A stretch of DNA of 64,000 nucleotides from an uncultured Collinsella sp. (GCA_905209455.1 CAJLTA010000002.1:67865-131864), one strand, 5' to 3'; shown: positions 44,348 through 54,223, counted from the first letter of the stretch. Made by a program: numbers and translations. Notes: generated by a model from the letters alone, not told the origin.

Positions 44348-45043
44348 TTAAAGCTCCGCTCCGCCTAGTCGGTGCGCGATGCTATCGCAGGCCAAGGCGC
44401 CTACGACGGTCTTGGCGTCTTCGATCTTGCCGTCGAGCACGGCGTCGATCAGCTCGTGCAGCGGCACCAGGTCCACGTTGACAAACTCGTCATCATCGGG
44501 GTTGGGCGCGTCGAACTCGAGCTTGGTGGCCAGGTAGATATGAATGATCTCATCGCAAAAACCGCAGGACGTGACAATCGACGTCAAAAAGCGAATACGA
44601 CCAGCCCTAAAGCCCGTCTCCTCATGCAGTTCGCGCTTGGCGCAATCGAGCGGGTCCTCGCCTGGATCGAGCTTGCCGGCGGGAATCTCGACCGTCACGC
44701 GGTCGATGGCGGTGCGGTACTGACGCACCAGTATGATCTTGCCGCTCTCGGTCAGTGCTACAACGGCCGCCGCACCCGGATGGCGAACGATATCGCGGGC
44801 GCTGCGGTGACCGTTGGGCAGCTCAACCTCAAGACGGTGGACGTCGAGGATCTTGCCCTTCCAGGCGCACTCCTCCGAAAGAATCTTCTCGTGCAGCTCG
44901 GTATCGTGCGGGTCGTCGTCGCCCAGCACCAGCGCCGGCTCGTCAGCGACCTCGCCACCAGGCTCGCCCTCGGCGTGCCCATACATGCGGCTGTCCTCTT
45001 CGACGATCTGCGCGTCCACGAGCTCTTCGTTCTTCTCGTCCAT
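44348..45043 (-). CDS. Nudix hydrolase, ADP-ribose pyrophosphatase type
   Basis: A 231-residue protein. The N-terminal ~55 residues are acidic and unlike known domains. The Nudix box is GKLDPGEDPLDCAKRELHEETGF, in the form GX5EX7REXXEEXGU, preceded by AVVALTESGKIILVRQYRTAIDRVTVEIPAG as in ADP-ribose pyrophosphatases (NudF type). It would hydrolyse ADP-ribose or similar sugar nucleotides, which fits with the sirtuin in the same window. ATG at 45043 is used since GAGAGGA is 9 bases upstream; ATG 45052 abuts it. 21 bases downstream of purD. Confidence 0.9.
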   Translation of the reverse strand: MDEKNEELVDAQIVEEDSRMYGHAEGEPGGEVADEPALVLGDDDPHDTELHEKILSEECAWKGKILDVHRLEVELPNGHRSARDIVRHPGAAAVVALTESGKIILVRQYRTAIDRVTVEIPAGKLDPGEDPLDCAKRELHEETGFRAGRIRFLTSIVTSCGFCDEIIHIYLATKLEFDAPNPDDDEFVNVDLVPLHELIDAVLDGKIEDAKTVVGALACDSIAHRLGGAEL

Positions 45044-45064
45044 CCGTCTCATTCCTCTCGGATT

Positions 45065-46369
45065 TTAGGCATCCCAGGCGTCGCGGCCGCGCAGCGCGCG
45101 CAGGCCGATGTCGTGGCGCAGGGTCTTGCCCTCAAAAACAATCTTCTCGCAGGCCTCGTAGGCAAGGTTGCGAGCGTTCTCGAACGTGTCGCCCAGAGCG
45201 GTCACGGCAAGCACGCGGCCACCATTGGTCACGAGCTGGCCGTCCACCACGGCAGTGCCCGCGTGGTACACGGTCACGTTCTCCATGGCCTCGGCATCGG
45301 CGATACCGGTGATGACCTTGCCCTTCTCGTAGCTGCCGGGATAGCCCGCGCTCGTCAGGACAACGGCCACGGCCCACTCGTCGCGCCAGTCGAGTTCAAT
45401 CTGATCGAGCTCGCAGTTGGCGCAGGCGAGCATGACCTCGACCAGGTCGTTCTTAAGGCGCGGCAGCACGACCTGCGTCTCGGGGTCGCCAAAGCGGGCA
45501 TTGAACTCCAGTACCTTGGGGCCGGCAGGCGTGAGCATAAAGCCGCCGTACAGGCAGCCGCGGTAGTCGATACCCTCGGCAGCGAGCTCGGCCACGGTCT
45601 GCTCCATGACCTTCACCATGGTGGCGTGCTCCTCGTCAGTCACGATGGGCACCGGGCTGTAGACGCCCATGCCGCCGGTGTTGGGGCCCTTGTCGCCCTC
45701 GAGCGCGCGCTTGTGGTCCTGCGAGGTGGCCATGGGGCGCACGGTCTTGCCGTCGGTAAAGGCCAGCAGCGAGCACTCGGGACCAACGAGCATCTCCTCG
45801 ATAACCACGGTGTTGCCGGCATCGCCAAAGGTGCCGCCAAAGCACTCGCGCACGGCTTCCTCGGCCTGCTCAAGTTCGGTCGCCACGATAACGCCCTTGC
45901 CCGCGGCAAGGCCGTCGGCCTTGACGACCAGCGGGGCGCCCTGCTCGCGCACGTAGGCGAGAGCCGAAGCCTCGTCGGTAAACGAACCATAGGCTGCCGT
46001 CGGAATGCCCGCACGCTCCATGAGCTGCTTGGAGAACAGCTTGGAGCCCTCCATCTGGGCGCCCTCGGCACCCGGGCCAAAGCAGGGAATACCCGCCGCG
46101 CGCACGGCGTCGGCCACGCCCGCCACGAGCGGAGCCTCGGGGCCAATTACCACGAGTCCGCATCCGTGGCTCTGCGCAAACGCCGCCACGGCCGCAGGAT
46201 CGCAGTCGTCGAGAACAACGTTCTCGCCGCAGCTCGCGGTGCCGCCGTTACCCGGCGCAATGTAGAGCTTGCCGGCGCGCGGTGATGCTGCGAGCTTAGC
46301 TGCCAAAGCATGCTCACGGCCGCCGCTGCCCAACAACAGGATGTCGATGGTTTGAGTGTCCGCCTTCAA
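45065..46369 (-). CDS. purD: Phosphoribosylamine-glycine ligase
   Basis: GAR synthetase, second step of purine synthesis; 434 residues. ATP-grasp motifs: DILLLGSGGREHALAAKLA, APGNGGTA, GPEAPLVAGV, VKADGLAAGKGV, GGMGVYSPVP and LEFNARFGDPETQVVLPRL. The start appears to be TTG at 46369: GAGGAGG lies 5 bases upstream and the protein then begins seven residues before the fold, whereas no ATG is available. Co-oriented with purA (118 bases upstream) and the Nudix gene. Confidence 0.94.
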   Translation of the reverse strand: MKADTQTIDILLLGSGGREHALAAKLAASPRAGKLYIAPGNGGTASCGENVVLDDCDPAAVAAFAQSHGCGLVVIGPEAPLVAGVADAVRAAGIPCFGPGAEGAQMEGSKLFSKQLMERAGIPTAAYGSFTDEASALAYVREQGAPLVVKADGLAAGKGVIVATELEQAEEAVRECFGGTFGDAGNTVVIEEMLVGPECSLLAFTDGKTVRPMATSQDHKRALEGDKGPNTGGMGVYSPVPIVTDEEHATMVKVMEQTVAELAAEGIDYRGCLYGGFMLTPAGPKVLEFNARFGDPETQVVLPRLKNDLVEVMLACANCELDQIELDWRDEWAVAVVLTSAGYPGSYEKGKVITGIADAEAMENVTVYHAGTAVVDGQLVTNGGRVLAVTALGDTFENARNLAYEACEKIVFEGKTLRHDIGLRALRGRDAWDA

Positions 46370-46423
46370 GGGTGCCTCCTCTATGGATGAATGGCCCGCT
46401 CCGCGCGAGCCCTTTGCAAGCAA

Positions 46424-46465
46424 ATATACCCCTCGGCCGCCCGTCCGGGCTGCAAAGGGGTATAT
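46424..46465. terminator. Hairpin between purA and purD, probable terminator
   Basis: ATATACCCCT and AGGGGTATAT pair around a 22-base GC-rich loop; minus-strand reading is followed by TTTGCTTG. Moderate terminator for purA. Confidence 0.55.
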
Positions 46466-46487
46466 CGCAATAACCAAATAGTCCCGA

Positions 46488-47774
<1,287 letters not shown>

Positions 47775-47867
47775 GTTTACTCCTTACATTCATGGACTGT
47801 CTGCGCGCCACGCCGGCACGCAGAAGCACAAAACATTCCCAGTATACCCGTGCAACGGGCGCCTGTC

Positions 47868-49259
47868 CTACTCCTCGGCATGTGCCCCATCAAGCTCATA
47901 GAACTTGGTAGATGCCGGCAGGAACATCAGGTCGACGTCGCCGATCGGGCCCGAACGGTTCTTGGCCACGACGATACGCGTAACGCCCTCGTCGGGTCGA
48001 TCGTCGCGCGAGGCTTCGGCCTCGTCGGCGGAGCGGTCCAAGAACATAACGATATCGGCGTCTTGCTCGATGGAGCCCGATTCACGAAGGTCGGAAAGCT
48101 GCGGGCGCTTGCCGGTACGGGATTCGACCTGACGCGAGAGCTGTGACAGCGCGATGAGCGGGATCTTGAGCTCCTTGGCCATGATCTTAAGACCACGCGA
48201 CATCTCCGAAACCTCGACGGTACGGCTCTCGGAGCGGCGTCCCGGTGGGGGACTCACCAGCTGCAGGTAGTCCAGGATGATGATTGCCTTCTCCTTGTTA
48301 TGGAGCATGCGGCGGCTCTTGGCGCGAATCTCGGTCACTGTGGTGCCGGGCGTATCGTCAATCAGAATATCGAGCTTGGACAAGGTCTGCGTGGCCTCGT
48401 TGATATTGGCCCACTGCTCGGGGCTAATGCGACCCGTGCGGAAGTCACTGATCGAGATCATGGCGTAGGCGCAAATCAGACGCTGGGCAATTTCCTTGCC
48501 CGACATCTCCAGAGAGAAGAAGCCGACGGTATAACCGGCAGCGGCAGCGTTGAGCGCCAGATTCAGAGCGAACGACGTCTTACCCACGGCAGGACGGGCG
48601 CCGATGATGATGAGCTGACCCTCGCGAAAACCCATGAGCATGCGGTCGAGCGACGGGAAGCCCGTGGGCACGCCCGCAGCCTGGCCACCGGCCTGGCACA
48701 CTTCCTCGGCCTCGTTATAGGCCTCGACCATAAACTCGGTCAGCGTCTTGTAGCTCGACTTGACCTCGCGTGCCGTAACCTTGAGCAGCTTGCTCTCGGC
48801 CAGCTCCACGACCTCTTTGGTGTCGGTGGGGGCGTTATAGGCCAGCGCGTTAATCTCGTTGGTGGCGCCGATCAGCTCGCGCAGCATCGAGTCGCGACGG
48901 ACGATGGCGGCATGGTGCTGCCAGTTCACGAGCGACAGGGTCTGACCCATCAACTCCAAAATGTACGCTTCGCCACCCACGGCATCGAGCTTGTTGATGC
49001 TTCGCAGGTAATCGATCAGCGAGATGGAGTCGATGGGAATGCGGCTGTTGTACATATCGACCATCGCGGTATAGATGGTCTTATGAATGGGCCGGTAGAA
49101 GTCATCGGGCTGCAGCTCGACCTGGGCCTCTTCGACCACCTCGGGCGATAGCAGCATAGCGGCCAGTACATTGGCCTCTGCATCTTGGTTTTGGGGAAGA
49201 CCCAACTTTGAGCCGCGGTCCTCAACCGTCAGCCCGGTCTCCCTATCGTCATATGCCAT
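47868..49259 (-). CDS. dnaB: Replicative DNA helicase DnaB
   Basis: Hexameric 5'-3' helicase of the replication fork, 463 residues. N-terminal primase-binding domain (GLPQNQDAEANVLAAMLLSP), linker and RecA-like domain with Walker A GARPAVGKTSFAL, SLEMSGKEIAQRL, IIILDYLQLV and the arginine-finger region EDADIV-type block IEQDADIVMFLDR. No intein is present. ATG 49259 has GAGGA at 5 bases. Last gene of the rpsF-ssb-rpsR-rplI-dnaB region, after a terminator. Confidence 0.97.
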   Translation of the reverse strand: MAYDDRETGLTVEDRGSKLGLPQNQDAEANVLAAMLLSPEVVEEAQVELQPDDFYRPIHKTIYTAMVDMYNSRIPIDSISLIDYLRSINKLDAVGGEAYILELMGQTLSLVNWQHHAAIVRRDSMLRELIGATNEINALAYNAPTDTKEVVELAESKLLKVTAREVKSSYKTLTEFMVEAYNEAEEVCQAGGQAAGVPTGFPSLDRMLMGFREGQLIIIGARPAVGKTSFALNLALNAAAAGYTVGFFSLEMSGKEIAQRLICAYAMISISDFRTGRISPEQWANINEATQTLSKLDILIDDTPGTTVTEIRAKSRRMLHNKEKAIIILDYLQLVSPPPGRRSESRTVEVSEMSRGLKIMAKELKIPLIALSQLSRQVESRTGKRPQLSDLRESGSIEQDADIVMFLDRSADEAEASRDDRPDEGVTRIVVAKNRSGPIGDVDLMFLPASTKFYELDGAHAEE

Positions 49260-49412
49260 GAGCATCCTCATTCATATCGCTTGCGAGCATCCATAGTATC
49301 AGCCACGGTCCCAAAACGCGCCGCACGCGGCCAATCATCACCGAACCAAACGGATGAACGGTCCTGTACACAGGACTTCGACGCGACGTTCACTATGACA
49401 CTCACTCAGCGC

Positions 49413-49452
49413 AAAAAACAAAAGGGCGCCCTGGTTTCCCAGAGCGCCCTTC
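49413..49452 (-). terminator. Terminator between rplI and dnaB
   Basis: Minus strand AAGGGCGCTCTGGG, AAA, CCAGGGCGCCCTT followed by TTGTTTTTTG. The gap 49260-49483 shows nothing else except the probable dnaB promoter region. Confidence 0.85.
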
Positions 49453-49483
49453 TTAGAACAAGATTGTTGCGTTGCAGCAAATG

Positions 49484-50023
49484 CTACTCGGCAGCAGCCT
49501 CAGTCTCGACCTCGGCGGTCTCGGCCTCGGCGACCTCAGCGGCCTCCTCGACCTCAGCCTCGGCAGCGAGCTCCTCGGCGGTAACGCCGACGAGAACGAC
49601 AACCTCGGCCTTGATCTCGCGGTACAGCGAGATGGCAACGGTGTGGGCACCGGCAACCTTGATGGGCTTACCGAGCTCGACGCGCTTGCGGTCGATGTCC
49701 ATACCGAGCTGAGCCTTGATGGCGTCAGCGATCATAGCGGCGGTAACGGAGCCAAAGAGGATGCCCTCGTCGCCGACCTTGACGTCAACGGTGACCGTCT
49801 TGCCCTCGAAGGCAGCCTTGGTCTCGTTGGCGGTAGCCAGACGGACGGCCTCGCGCTTGGCGATGTTGTTGCGACGCTCGTCAAGCTGCTTGAGGTTGCC
49901 CTTGGTGGCGGCAACAGCGAGCTTCTTGGGGAACAGGAAGTTCTCAGCGTAACCCTGAGCGACCTCTACGACGTCACCCTCGCCGCCCTTGCCCTTGATC
50001 TCATCGAGAAGAATAACCTTCAT
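49484..50023 (-). CDS. rplI: Ribosomal protein bL9
   Basis: 179 residues, about 30 longer than typical L9. N-terminal signature MKVILLDEIKGKGGEGDVVEVAQGYAENFLFPKKLA, central helix and C-terminal RNA-binding domain ending REIKAEVVVLVG. The extra length is an acidic Ala/Glu repeat tail of about 30 residues from AEELAAEAEVEEAAEVAEAE. GAAGGGAG precedes the ATG. Operon order is the conserved rpsF-ssb-rpsR-rplI. Confidence 0.96.
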   Translation of the reverse strand: MKVILLDEIKGKGGEGDVVEVAQGYAENFLFPKKLAVAATKGNLKQLDERRNNIAKREAVRLATANETKAAFEGKTVTVDVKVGDEGILFGSVTAAMIADAIKAQLGMDIDRKRVELGKPIKVAGAHTVAISLYREIKAEVVVLVGVTAEELAAEAEVEEAAEVAEAETAEVETEAAAE

Positions 50024-50038
50024 GATGCGTCTCCCTTC

Positions 50039-50305
50039 TTAGCCGCGGTCGCGGTTGCCACGAGAGGAAACCACGGGGACGGTGTACGGCAGGAGAGCCA
50101 TCTCGCGGGCGCGCTTGATGGCGTTGGCGATGTCATGCTGATGCTGCGTGCAAGCGCCAGTGACGCGACGGGGCTTGATCTTGCCACGGTCGGTCATGTA
50201 CTTACGGAGAAGCTGAGTGTCCTTATAGTCGATGAACTCAGTGTTCTCCTTGCAGAACTGGCAGTACTTACGACGCGGCTGACGTGCAGAAAAATCATTA
50301 GCCAT
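50039..50305 (-). CDS. rpsR: Ribosomal protein bS18
   Basis: 88 residues. Core signature ENTEFIDYKDTQLLRKYMTDRGKIKPRRVTGACTQHQ-type block is present. Cysteines in YCQFCKE and GACTQHQ correspond to the zinc-binding (C+) form of S18. The start at 50305 follows AAAGG at 8 bases; the longer in-frame version lacks a ribosome binding site. Confidence 0.96.
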   Translation of the reverse strand: MANDFSARQPRRKYCQFCKENTEFIDYKDTQLLRKYMTDRGKIKPRRVTGACTQHQHDIANAIKRAREMALLPYTVPVVSSRGNRDRG

Positions 50306-50377
50306 GTCAAAATACCTTTCATTTGGCAACTTCGGCGAACCGAAGCCGCCTCTCACTCAAAAATAGGTGAACAACCC

Positions 50378-50830
50378 TTAGAACGGGATGTCCTCATCGT
50401 AGACGTCGACCGCAGGCGGCGTGGCCACCGGTGCGGCAGGACGTGCTGCGGGCGCGGGCGCTGCGGGGGCGTAACCGCCCTGATCGTAGCCACCCTGGCC
50501 ACCACGGGAGCTCATAAACTCGATCTCATCGACGATGACCTCAAGCTTGCTCCGGCGCTGGCCGTCGCGCTCCCAAGAGCTGTAGCGCAGCTTGCCCTCG
50601 ATCGCGACCTTGTTTCCCTTTGCCAGGAAACGGCTCACGGCCTCGGCGCGGGTGCCGAACATGGTGCAGTCGACAAAGTTGGGATAGTCCTCCCACTCGC
50701 CAGTCTGCGCGTTGCGGCGACGATCGTTCACGGCGACGCCAAAGGACAGAACCTGGGTTCCGCCGGCGGTGGCGCGCAGCTCGGGATCGCGGGTGAGGTT
50801 ACCGGTGATGTTCACTCGATTGATGCTCAT
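50378..50830 (-). CDS. ssb: Single-stranded DNA-binding protein
   Basis: 150 residues: OB-fold with MSINRVNITGNLTRDPELRA, FGVAVNDRRRNAQTGEWED and VAIEGKLRYSSWERDGQRRS, a Gly/Ala/Pro linker, and the acidic tip DEDIPF that recruits replication and repair partners. GAGGAAG precedes the ATG. Lies between rpsF and rpsR, as in Bacillus. Confidence 0.96.
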   Translation of the reverse strand: MSINRVNITGNLTRDPELRATAGGTQVLSFGVAVNDRRRNAQTGEWEDYPNFVDCTMFGTRAEAVSRFLAKGNKVAIEGKLRYSSWERDGQRRSKLEVIVDEIEFMSSRGGQGGYDQGGYAPAAPAPAARPAAPVATPPAVDVYDEDIPF

Positions 50831-50878
50831 AACTCACTACTTCCTCTTGGGGCACAAGCCCAGTCCAAAACGACAGTC

Positions 50879-51172
50879 TTACTCCTGGTCGTCGCGACGG
50901 ACGATCATGTGGCGGACCACAGCGTCGGTGATGCGCAGGACGCGATCAAGCTCGGCGATCTGGGTAGGATCTGCGTGGAAGTTGATGAGGGTGTAGTCAC
51001 CATCGGTGAGGTCGTTGATCTCGTAGGCGAGCTTGCGCTTGCCCCACTCGTCAACGGAGTCGACCTTGCCAGCGCCCTCAGCGATCGTGGTATCGATACG
51101 CTTCATAACAGCGAGACGAGTCTCGGGGTCGAGCGACGGGTCAACAAAGAACAGCAGTTCATAAGCCTTCAT
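50879..51172 (-). CDS. rpsF: Ribosomal protein bS6
   Basis: 97 residues, first gene of the operon. Signature MKAYELLFFVDPSLD, WGKRKLAYEINDLTDGDYTLINF and the C-terminal ITDAVVRHMIVRRD. AGGAGG lies 7 bases before ATG 51172. Confidence 0.96.
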   Translation of the reverse strand: MKAYELLFFVDPSLDPETRLAVMKRIDTTIAEGAGKVDSVDEWGKRKLAYEINDLTDGDYTLINFHADPTQIAELDRVLRITDAVVRHMIVRRDDQE

Positions 51173-51243
51173 ATTGTCACCTCCTCTGGGCAAATGTGGC
51201 TTCAGGTCGTGAAGGTGCGCCTGAAGCAGGAAAAGACTTGGTA

Positions 51244-51272
51244 ATAATATCTTTCAACCTCCTAGGCTGCAA
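51244..51272 (-). promoter_or_regulatory. Promoter of the rpsF-ssb-rpsR-rplI operon
   Basis: Minus strand TTGCAG (51272-51267), 17 bases, TATTAT (51249-51244); about 70 bases before rpsF. Confidence 0.7.
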
Positions 51273-51632
51273 TAATTTGCAGCTACAACCTCATGACCTC
51301 CACATATGCCCATACTCGCACCACGTTTCATGCGCATTCCAACCAAATGCCGACCAAAAGCTTGACAGATCTGTGGACAAGATACGGTGCCGTGGGGACA
51401 AGCTGAGCCAAGCCGCAGGTCAACGGGCACAAGGCTGTGGTCGCAAAATGCATACCAGTGGTCCACAGCACCACCCAAAGATTTTTAAAATCATTGCCAA
51501 GTCGCTTATGAATACCCCTTTTGAACAATTGAGTTGATCAACCACGCTGGTCGGAAGCCGTTTTTTGGCACCTCAAACCCCACTGCAACGCCAAGCGCGG
51601 CCAAGCGTTTTAAAAAATGCCAACTTTTCTGT

Positions 51633-51660
51633 TTGCACTTTGCGATTCCTCGTGTATACT
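51633..51660 (+). promoter_or_regulatory. Promoter of the serine tRNA genes
   Basis: TTGCAC, 16 bases, TATACT, ending 16 bases before the first tRNA. Confidence 0.75.
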
Positions 51661-51676
51661 GACTTTCGCATTTAAC

Positions 51677-51767
51677 GGAGAGTTGTCCGAGTGGCCGAAG
51701 GAGCACGATTGGAAATCGTGTAGGCGTCAAAAGCGTCTCCAGGGTTCAAATCCCTGACTCTCCGCCA
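51677..51767 (+). tRNA. tRNA-Ser(GGA)
   Basis: 91-base class II tRNA with a long variable arm and encoded CCA. Acceptor GGAGAGT pairs with ACTCTCC; anticodon loop TTGGAAA gives GGA. Confidence 0.95.
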
Positions 51768-51777
51768 GTTAATTCCA

Positions 51778-51807
51778 AAGCAGGCCTTCGAGCCTGCTTT
51801 GTTTTTA
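51778..51807 (+). terminator. Hairpin between the two serine tRNAs
   Basis: AAAGCAGGC and GCCTGCTTT around CTTCGA, followed by GTTTTT. It suggests that the second tRNA is separately or only partly co-transcribed. Confidence 0.8.
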
Positions 51808-51815
51808 CCCCACGC

Positions 51816-51906
51816 GGAGGGGTGGCAGAGTGGTTGAATGCGGCGGTCTCGAAAACCGTTTGGCCTGTATAAGGTCACGAGGGTTCGAATCCCTCCTCCT
51901 CCGCCA
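51816..51906 (+). tRNA. tRNA-Ser(CGA)
   Basis: 91-base class II tRNA, encoded CCA; anticodon in TCTCGAAAA gives CGA. The last 25 bases before CCA recur in inverted orientation at 51971-51995. Confidence 0.94.
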
Positions 51907-51917
51907 TTTTGGTTGAG

Positions 51918-51946
51918 AAAGCTCCCGGGAATGGGAGCTTTTTTGT
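51918..51946 (+). terminator. Terminator after tRNA-Ser(CGA)
   Basis: AAAGCTCCC and GGGAGCTTT around six bases, followed by a run of T. Confidence 0.85.
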
Positions 51947-51970
51947 TTTGAGTCCCTAACAAGCAAATAC

Positions 51971-51995
51971 GGCGGAGGAGGAGGGATTCGAACCC
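51971..51995 (-). repeat. Inverted 25-bp copy of the tRNA-Ser(CGA) 3' end
   Basis: Exact reverse complement of 51881-51905 (T arm and acceptor strand of the neighbouring tRNA), without the rest of a cloverleaf. Looks like an attachment-site or recombination scar. Confidence 0.75.
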
Positions 51996-52275
51996 GCCAG
52001 GGCGCGGAGCGTAAAGAAAACGCGCCCGTGGCGCGTTTTTAGCGCAGCGCGGTCGGCGCAAGCCGACCGGATAAATTTTGAGCGGAGCTCAAAATTTGGA
52101 CATCCCTCCTATTCGACCACGCCCCCATCGCGTTCAGCATCAACCCGGATCCCCAAACATGGAACCTATGACCGTACCCAGTCCCGACCGTTTGCCGAGC
52201 AATAGGGTCGCAATCGGCGCCGAACATGTACTATGTACGGGCATTGTCTAAACCCGTTACTCAAAGGACCCCATC
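51996..52275. other. Chain of strong hairpins next to the tRNA fragment, no gene
   Basis: Between 51999 and 52097 are alternative stems GGGCGCG/CGCGCCC and AACGCGCC/GGCGCGTT (mutually exclusive, the second followed by T5), then GGTCGGC/GCCGACC (52051-52068) and an 11-bp stem AAATTTTGAGC/GCTCAAAATTT (52073-52097). The rest to 52275 should hold the promoter of the TRIC-type gene. I cannot match this to a known RNA family. Confidence 0.55.
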
Positions 52276-52965
52276 TTGCCCGTTGCCGCCGCTATGATCG
52301 TTACCGCACACGCCTCGGATGCCATGGTTGCCATCCCGTTTTGGCTCGAGATGTTCGCCGTCGTCGCGGCATCGATCTCGGGCGTGTTGGTCGCACGCGA
52401 GCACAAACTCGACCTGGTGGGCGCCGTCGCGCTCGCCGTGGTCTGTGGACTGGGCGGCGGTCTTTTGCGCGATATGACGCTGCAGGTGGGCAACGTCTAC
52501 ATCCTCAACCAACCGATGGCGCTCCCGCTCTCCATCGCCACCGCGGCCATCATCTACATCTTCCCGGCAATCGTCGACAAGCCCGAAAAGCTCATTCCCC
52601 TGCTCGATATCATCTCGGTGGGTATTTATGCGGCAACCGGCGCAGACAAGGCGCTGGTCTACGGCTTTGCGCCGGCGGTGTGCATCATGATGGGCTTTTT
52701 TACCGCGGTGGGCGGCGGCATGCTGCGAGATGGTTTTATGGGTATGGTGCCGGGTATCTTCCAGCGCACCAACTTCTATGCCATCGCGGCCATCGCCGGA
52801 TCGGCAAGCTATGTTTGCCTTGTCATGAGCGGCTTGGTCAGCAATGTCGTCGCACTGGTCGTTTGCGTCGTGGTGACCATGGGACTACGCTGGCTGTCGC
52901 TGCGCTTTGATATCAAAAGCCCCACCGAGGATGACATCGCACGCTTTTTGCACCGCAAAAAGTAG
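52276..52965 (+). CDS. TRIC/UPF0126-family membrane channel
   Basis: A 229-residue protein with about seven helices formed by two repeated UPF0126 units; each carries a Gly-rich turn, GLGGGLLRDMTL and VGGGMLRDGFMG. The family is related to trimeric intracellular cation channels, so cation conductance is possible, but bacterial roles are unproved. The start appears to be TTG at 52276 with AAAGGA seven bases upstream; the ATG at 52294 has no ribosome binding site. Confidence 0.85.
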   Translation: MPVAAAMIVTAHASDAMVAIPFWLEMFAVVAASISGVLVAREHKLDLVGAVALAVVCGLGGGLLRDMTLQVGNVYILNQPMALPLSIATAAIIYIFPAIVDKPEKLIPLLDIISVGIYAATGADKALVYGFAPAVCIMMGFFTAVGGGMLRDGFMGMVPGIFQRTNFYAIAAIAGSASYVCLVMSGLVSNVVALVVCVVVTMGLRWLSLRFDIKSPTEDDIARFLHRKK

Positions 52966-53071
52966 GTGGCGCGGGCTCATCCTTCGAAATGCAACCGAGA
53001 GGTTCTTTTAGAGCGCCCACGCGTTGGGTACCCTGTTAGGTGCATGTCGAGCATCTGACGAAGGATTCACT

Positions 53072-54217
53072 ATGCCCTGTAATCAATTCCCGTCGACCCA
53101 ACGCCGTAAAGCGTGGGGCCGCATCACGATCTTATTCGCGCTCATCGCGCTCGCGCTCACCGCACTTCCCACGGCGTCGTTCGCCGGCACGGACACCGCA
53201 GGCAACGTACTTGCGACCGACAATGACGCCAATTCGTCCGGCGTCGAAGGTGACCTGTACTGGGCCGGCCAGGCCCTCAACTTGAACGATGCGTCCATTG
53301 ACCGCGATATCATCGCCGCGGGCGATACCCTCTCTATCCGCGACTGCACGGTGGGCGGCGCCGTCCGCTTGGCGGCACGCACTATCGATATCGCCAAGAC
53401 CACGGTTGATGGCAGCGTCACGGTCGTCGGTCAGCACGTTGTGCTCAATTCCGACAGCACCGCCAACTGTTTTTACGCGATAGGCGAGACGGTTGCCCTG
53501 CGCGGCTCTACCAAGTCGGCAGCGCTTGCGGGCGATACGGTGACCATCGATGGCACCGTCGAGGGCGATGTCGAGGTTTGGGCCGACAAGCTCATCCTGG
53601 GCAAGGACGCCCACATCACCGGCACCGTGAACGCGCACGTCTCCGAGGACCCCGAGCGTGCCGCAGGAGCCGAGGTAGGCGCGCTCAAGATCGACCGCAC
53701 CGAGAACGAGGATACTTCCACCGTTAACGATGTCATCGGCGGTATCGTCGCCGCGGCACTCTCGACCTGCTTTGTCGCTCTGCTGCTCGAGCTCGTCTTT
53801 CCGCGCGCGACCGCCAGCGCCGCCGGCATGCTCCACCAGCGCCCCATGCCCCTGTGGGTGAGCGGTCTTCTGAGCACGATTGCTATCGCCCCCGCCGTCC
53901 TACTGCTGATTATCTCTATCGCTGGTCTGTCGCTTGCCGGAGCCCTCTTGTGCGGCGTTATCGGCATCGCGTTGGTGTCGAGTGCCTTTGCGGGGTGCGC
54001 GATTGCCCGCATGGTCGGACACAGCCAGAACCGCTACGCCATGGCAGCCGTTGGTGGCGTAATCGCAGGCGCCCTCACGGGGCTTCCCCTCGTAGGCGGC
54101 TTCATCAGCGGCGTGGCCTTCGTCTTTATGCTCGGCTACATCATCCAGATCATCTGGCGCAACGCCCGCCTCAAGCCGCAGCAGCCGGCTAACACGCCAG
54201 GACTCCCCACCGCTTAG
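53072..54217 (+). CDS. Exported bactofilin-like polymer-forming protein with C-terminal membrane domain
   Basis: A 381-residue protein with a Sec signal (ILFALIALALTALPTASFAG), then a right-handed beta-helix-like domain of the polymer-forming cytoskeletal (bactofilin) type built of repeated strands, for example VDGSVTVVGQHVVLN, KSAALAGDTVTIDGTVEGDV and LILGKDAHITGTV. The C-terminal third has about four membrane helices. Bactofilins are normally cytoplasmic; here the signal peptide puts the domain outside. Function unknown, possibly an envelope scaffold. GAAGGA lies 6 bases before ATG 53072. Confidence 0.75.
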   Translation: MPCNQFPSTQRRKAWGRITILFALIALALTALPTASFAGTDTAGNVLATDNDANSSGVEGDLYWAGQALNLNDASIDRDIIAAGDTLSIRDCTVGGAVRLAARTIDIAKTTVDGSVTVVGQHVVLNSDSTANCFYAIGETVALRGSTKSAALAGDTVTIDGTVEGDVEVWADKLILGKDAHITGTVNAHVSEDPERAAGAEVGALKIDRTENEDTSTVNDVIGGIVAAALSTCFVALLLELVFPRATASAAGMLHQRPMPLWVSGLLSTIAIAPAVLLLIISIAGLSLAGALLCGVIGIALVSSAFAGCAIARMVGHSQNRYAMAAVGGVIAGALTGLPLVGGFISGVAFVFMLGYIIQIIWRNARLKPQQPANTPGLPTA

Positions 54218-54223
54218 CCGCCA

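Larger units (their letters stand above)
51173..51676. other. Intergenic region between rpsF and the serine tRNA genes
   Basis: About 500 bases without a gene. It holds the rpsF promoter at its left end and the tRNA promoter at its right end. Two sequences near 51371-51379 and 51462-51470 differ by one or two bases from the DnaA box consensus, but they are too few to call an origin. Short frames on the minus strand have no ribosome binding sites. Confidence 0.6.

Noticed and set aside
51350..51480. Possible replication origin (two DnaA-box-like sequences near rpsF-ssb-dnaB)
   Set aside because: Only two imperfect boxes, no AT-rich unwinding element cluster, and dnaA, dnaN and rpmH are absent.
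51254..51730. Short minus-strand frames between rpsF and tRNA-Ser
   Set aside because: They overlap the promoter or the tRNA gene, have no start signals and no recognisable protein features.
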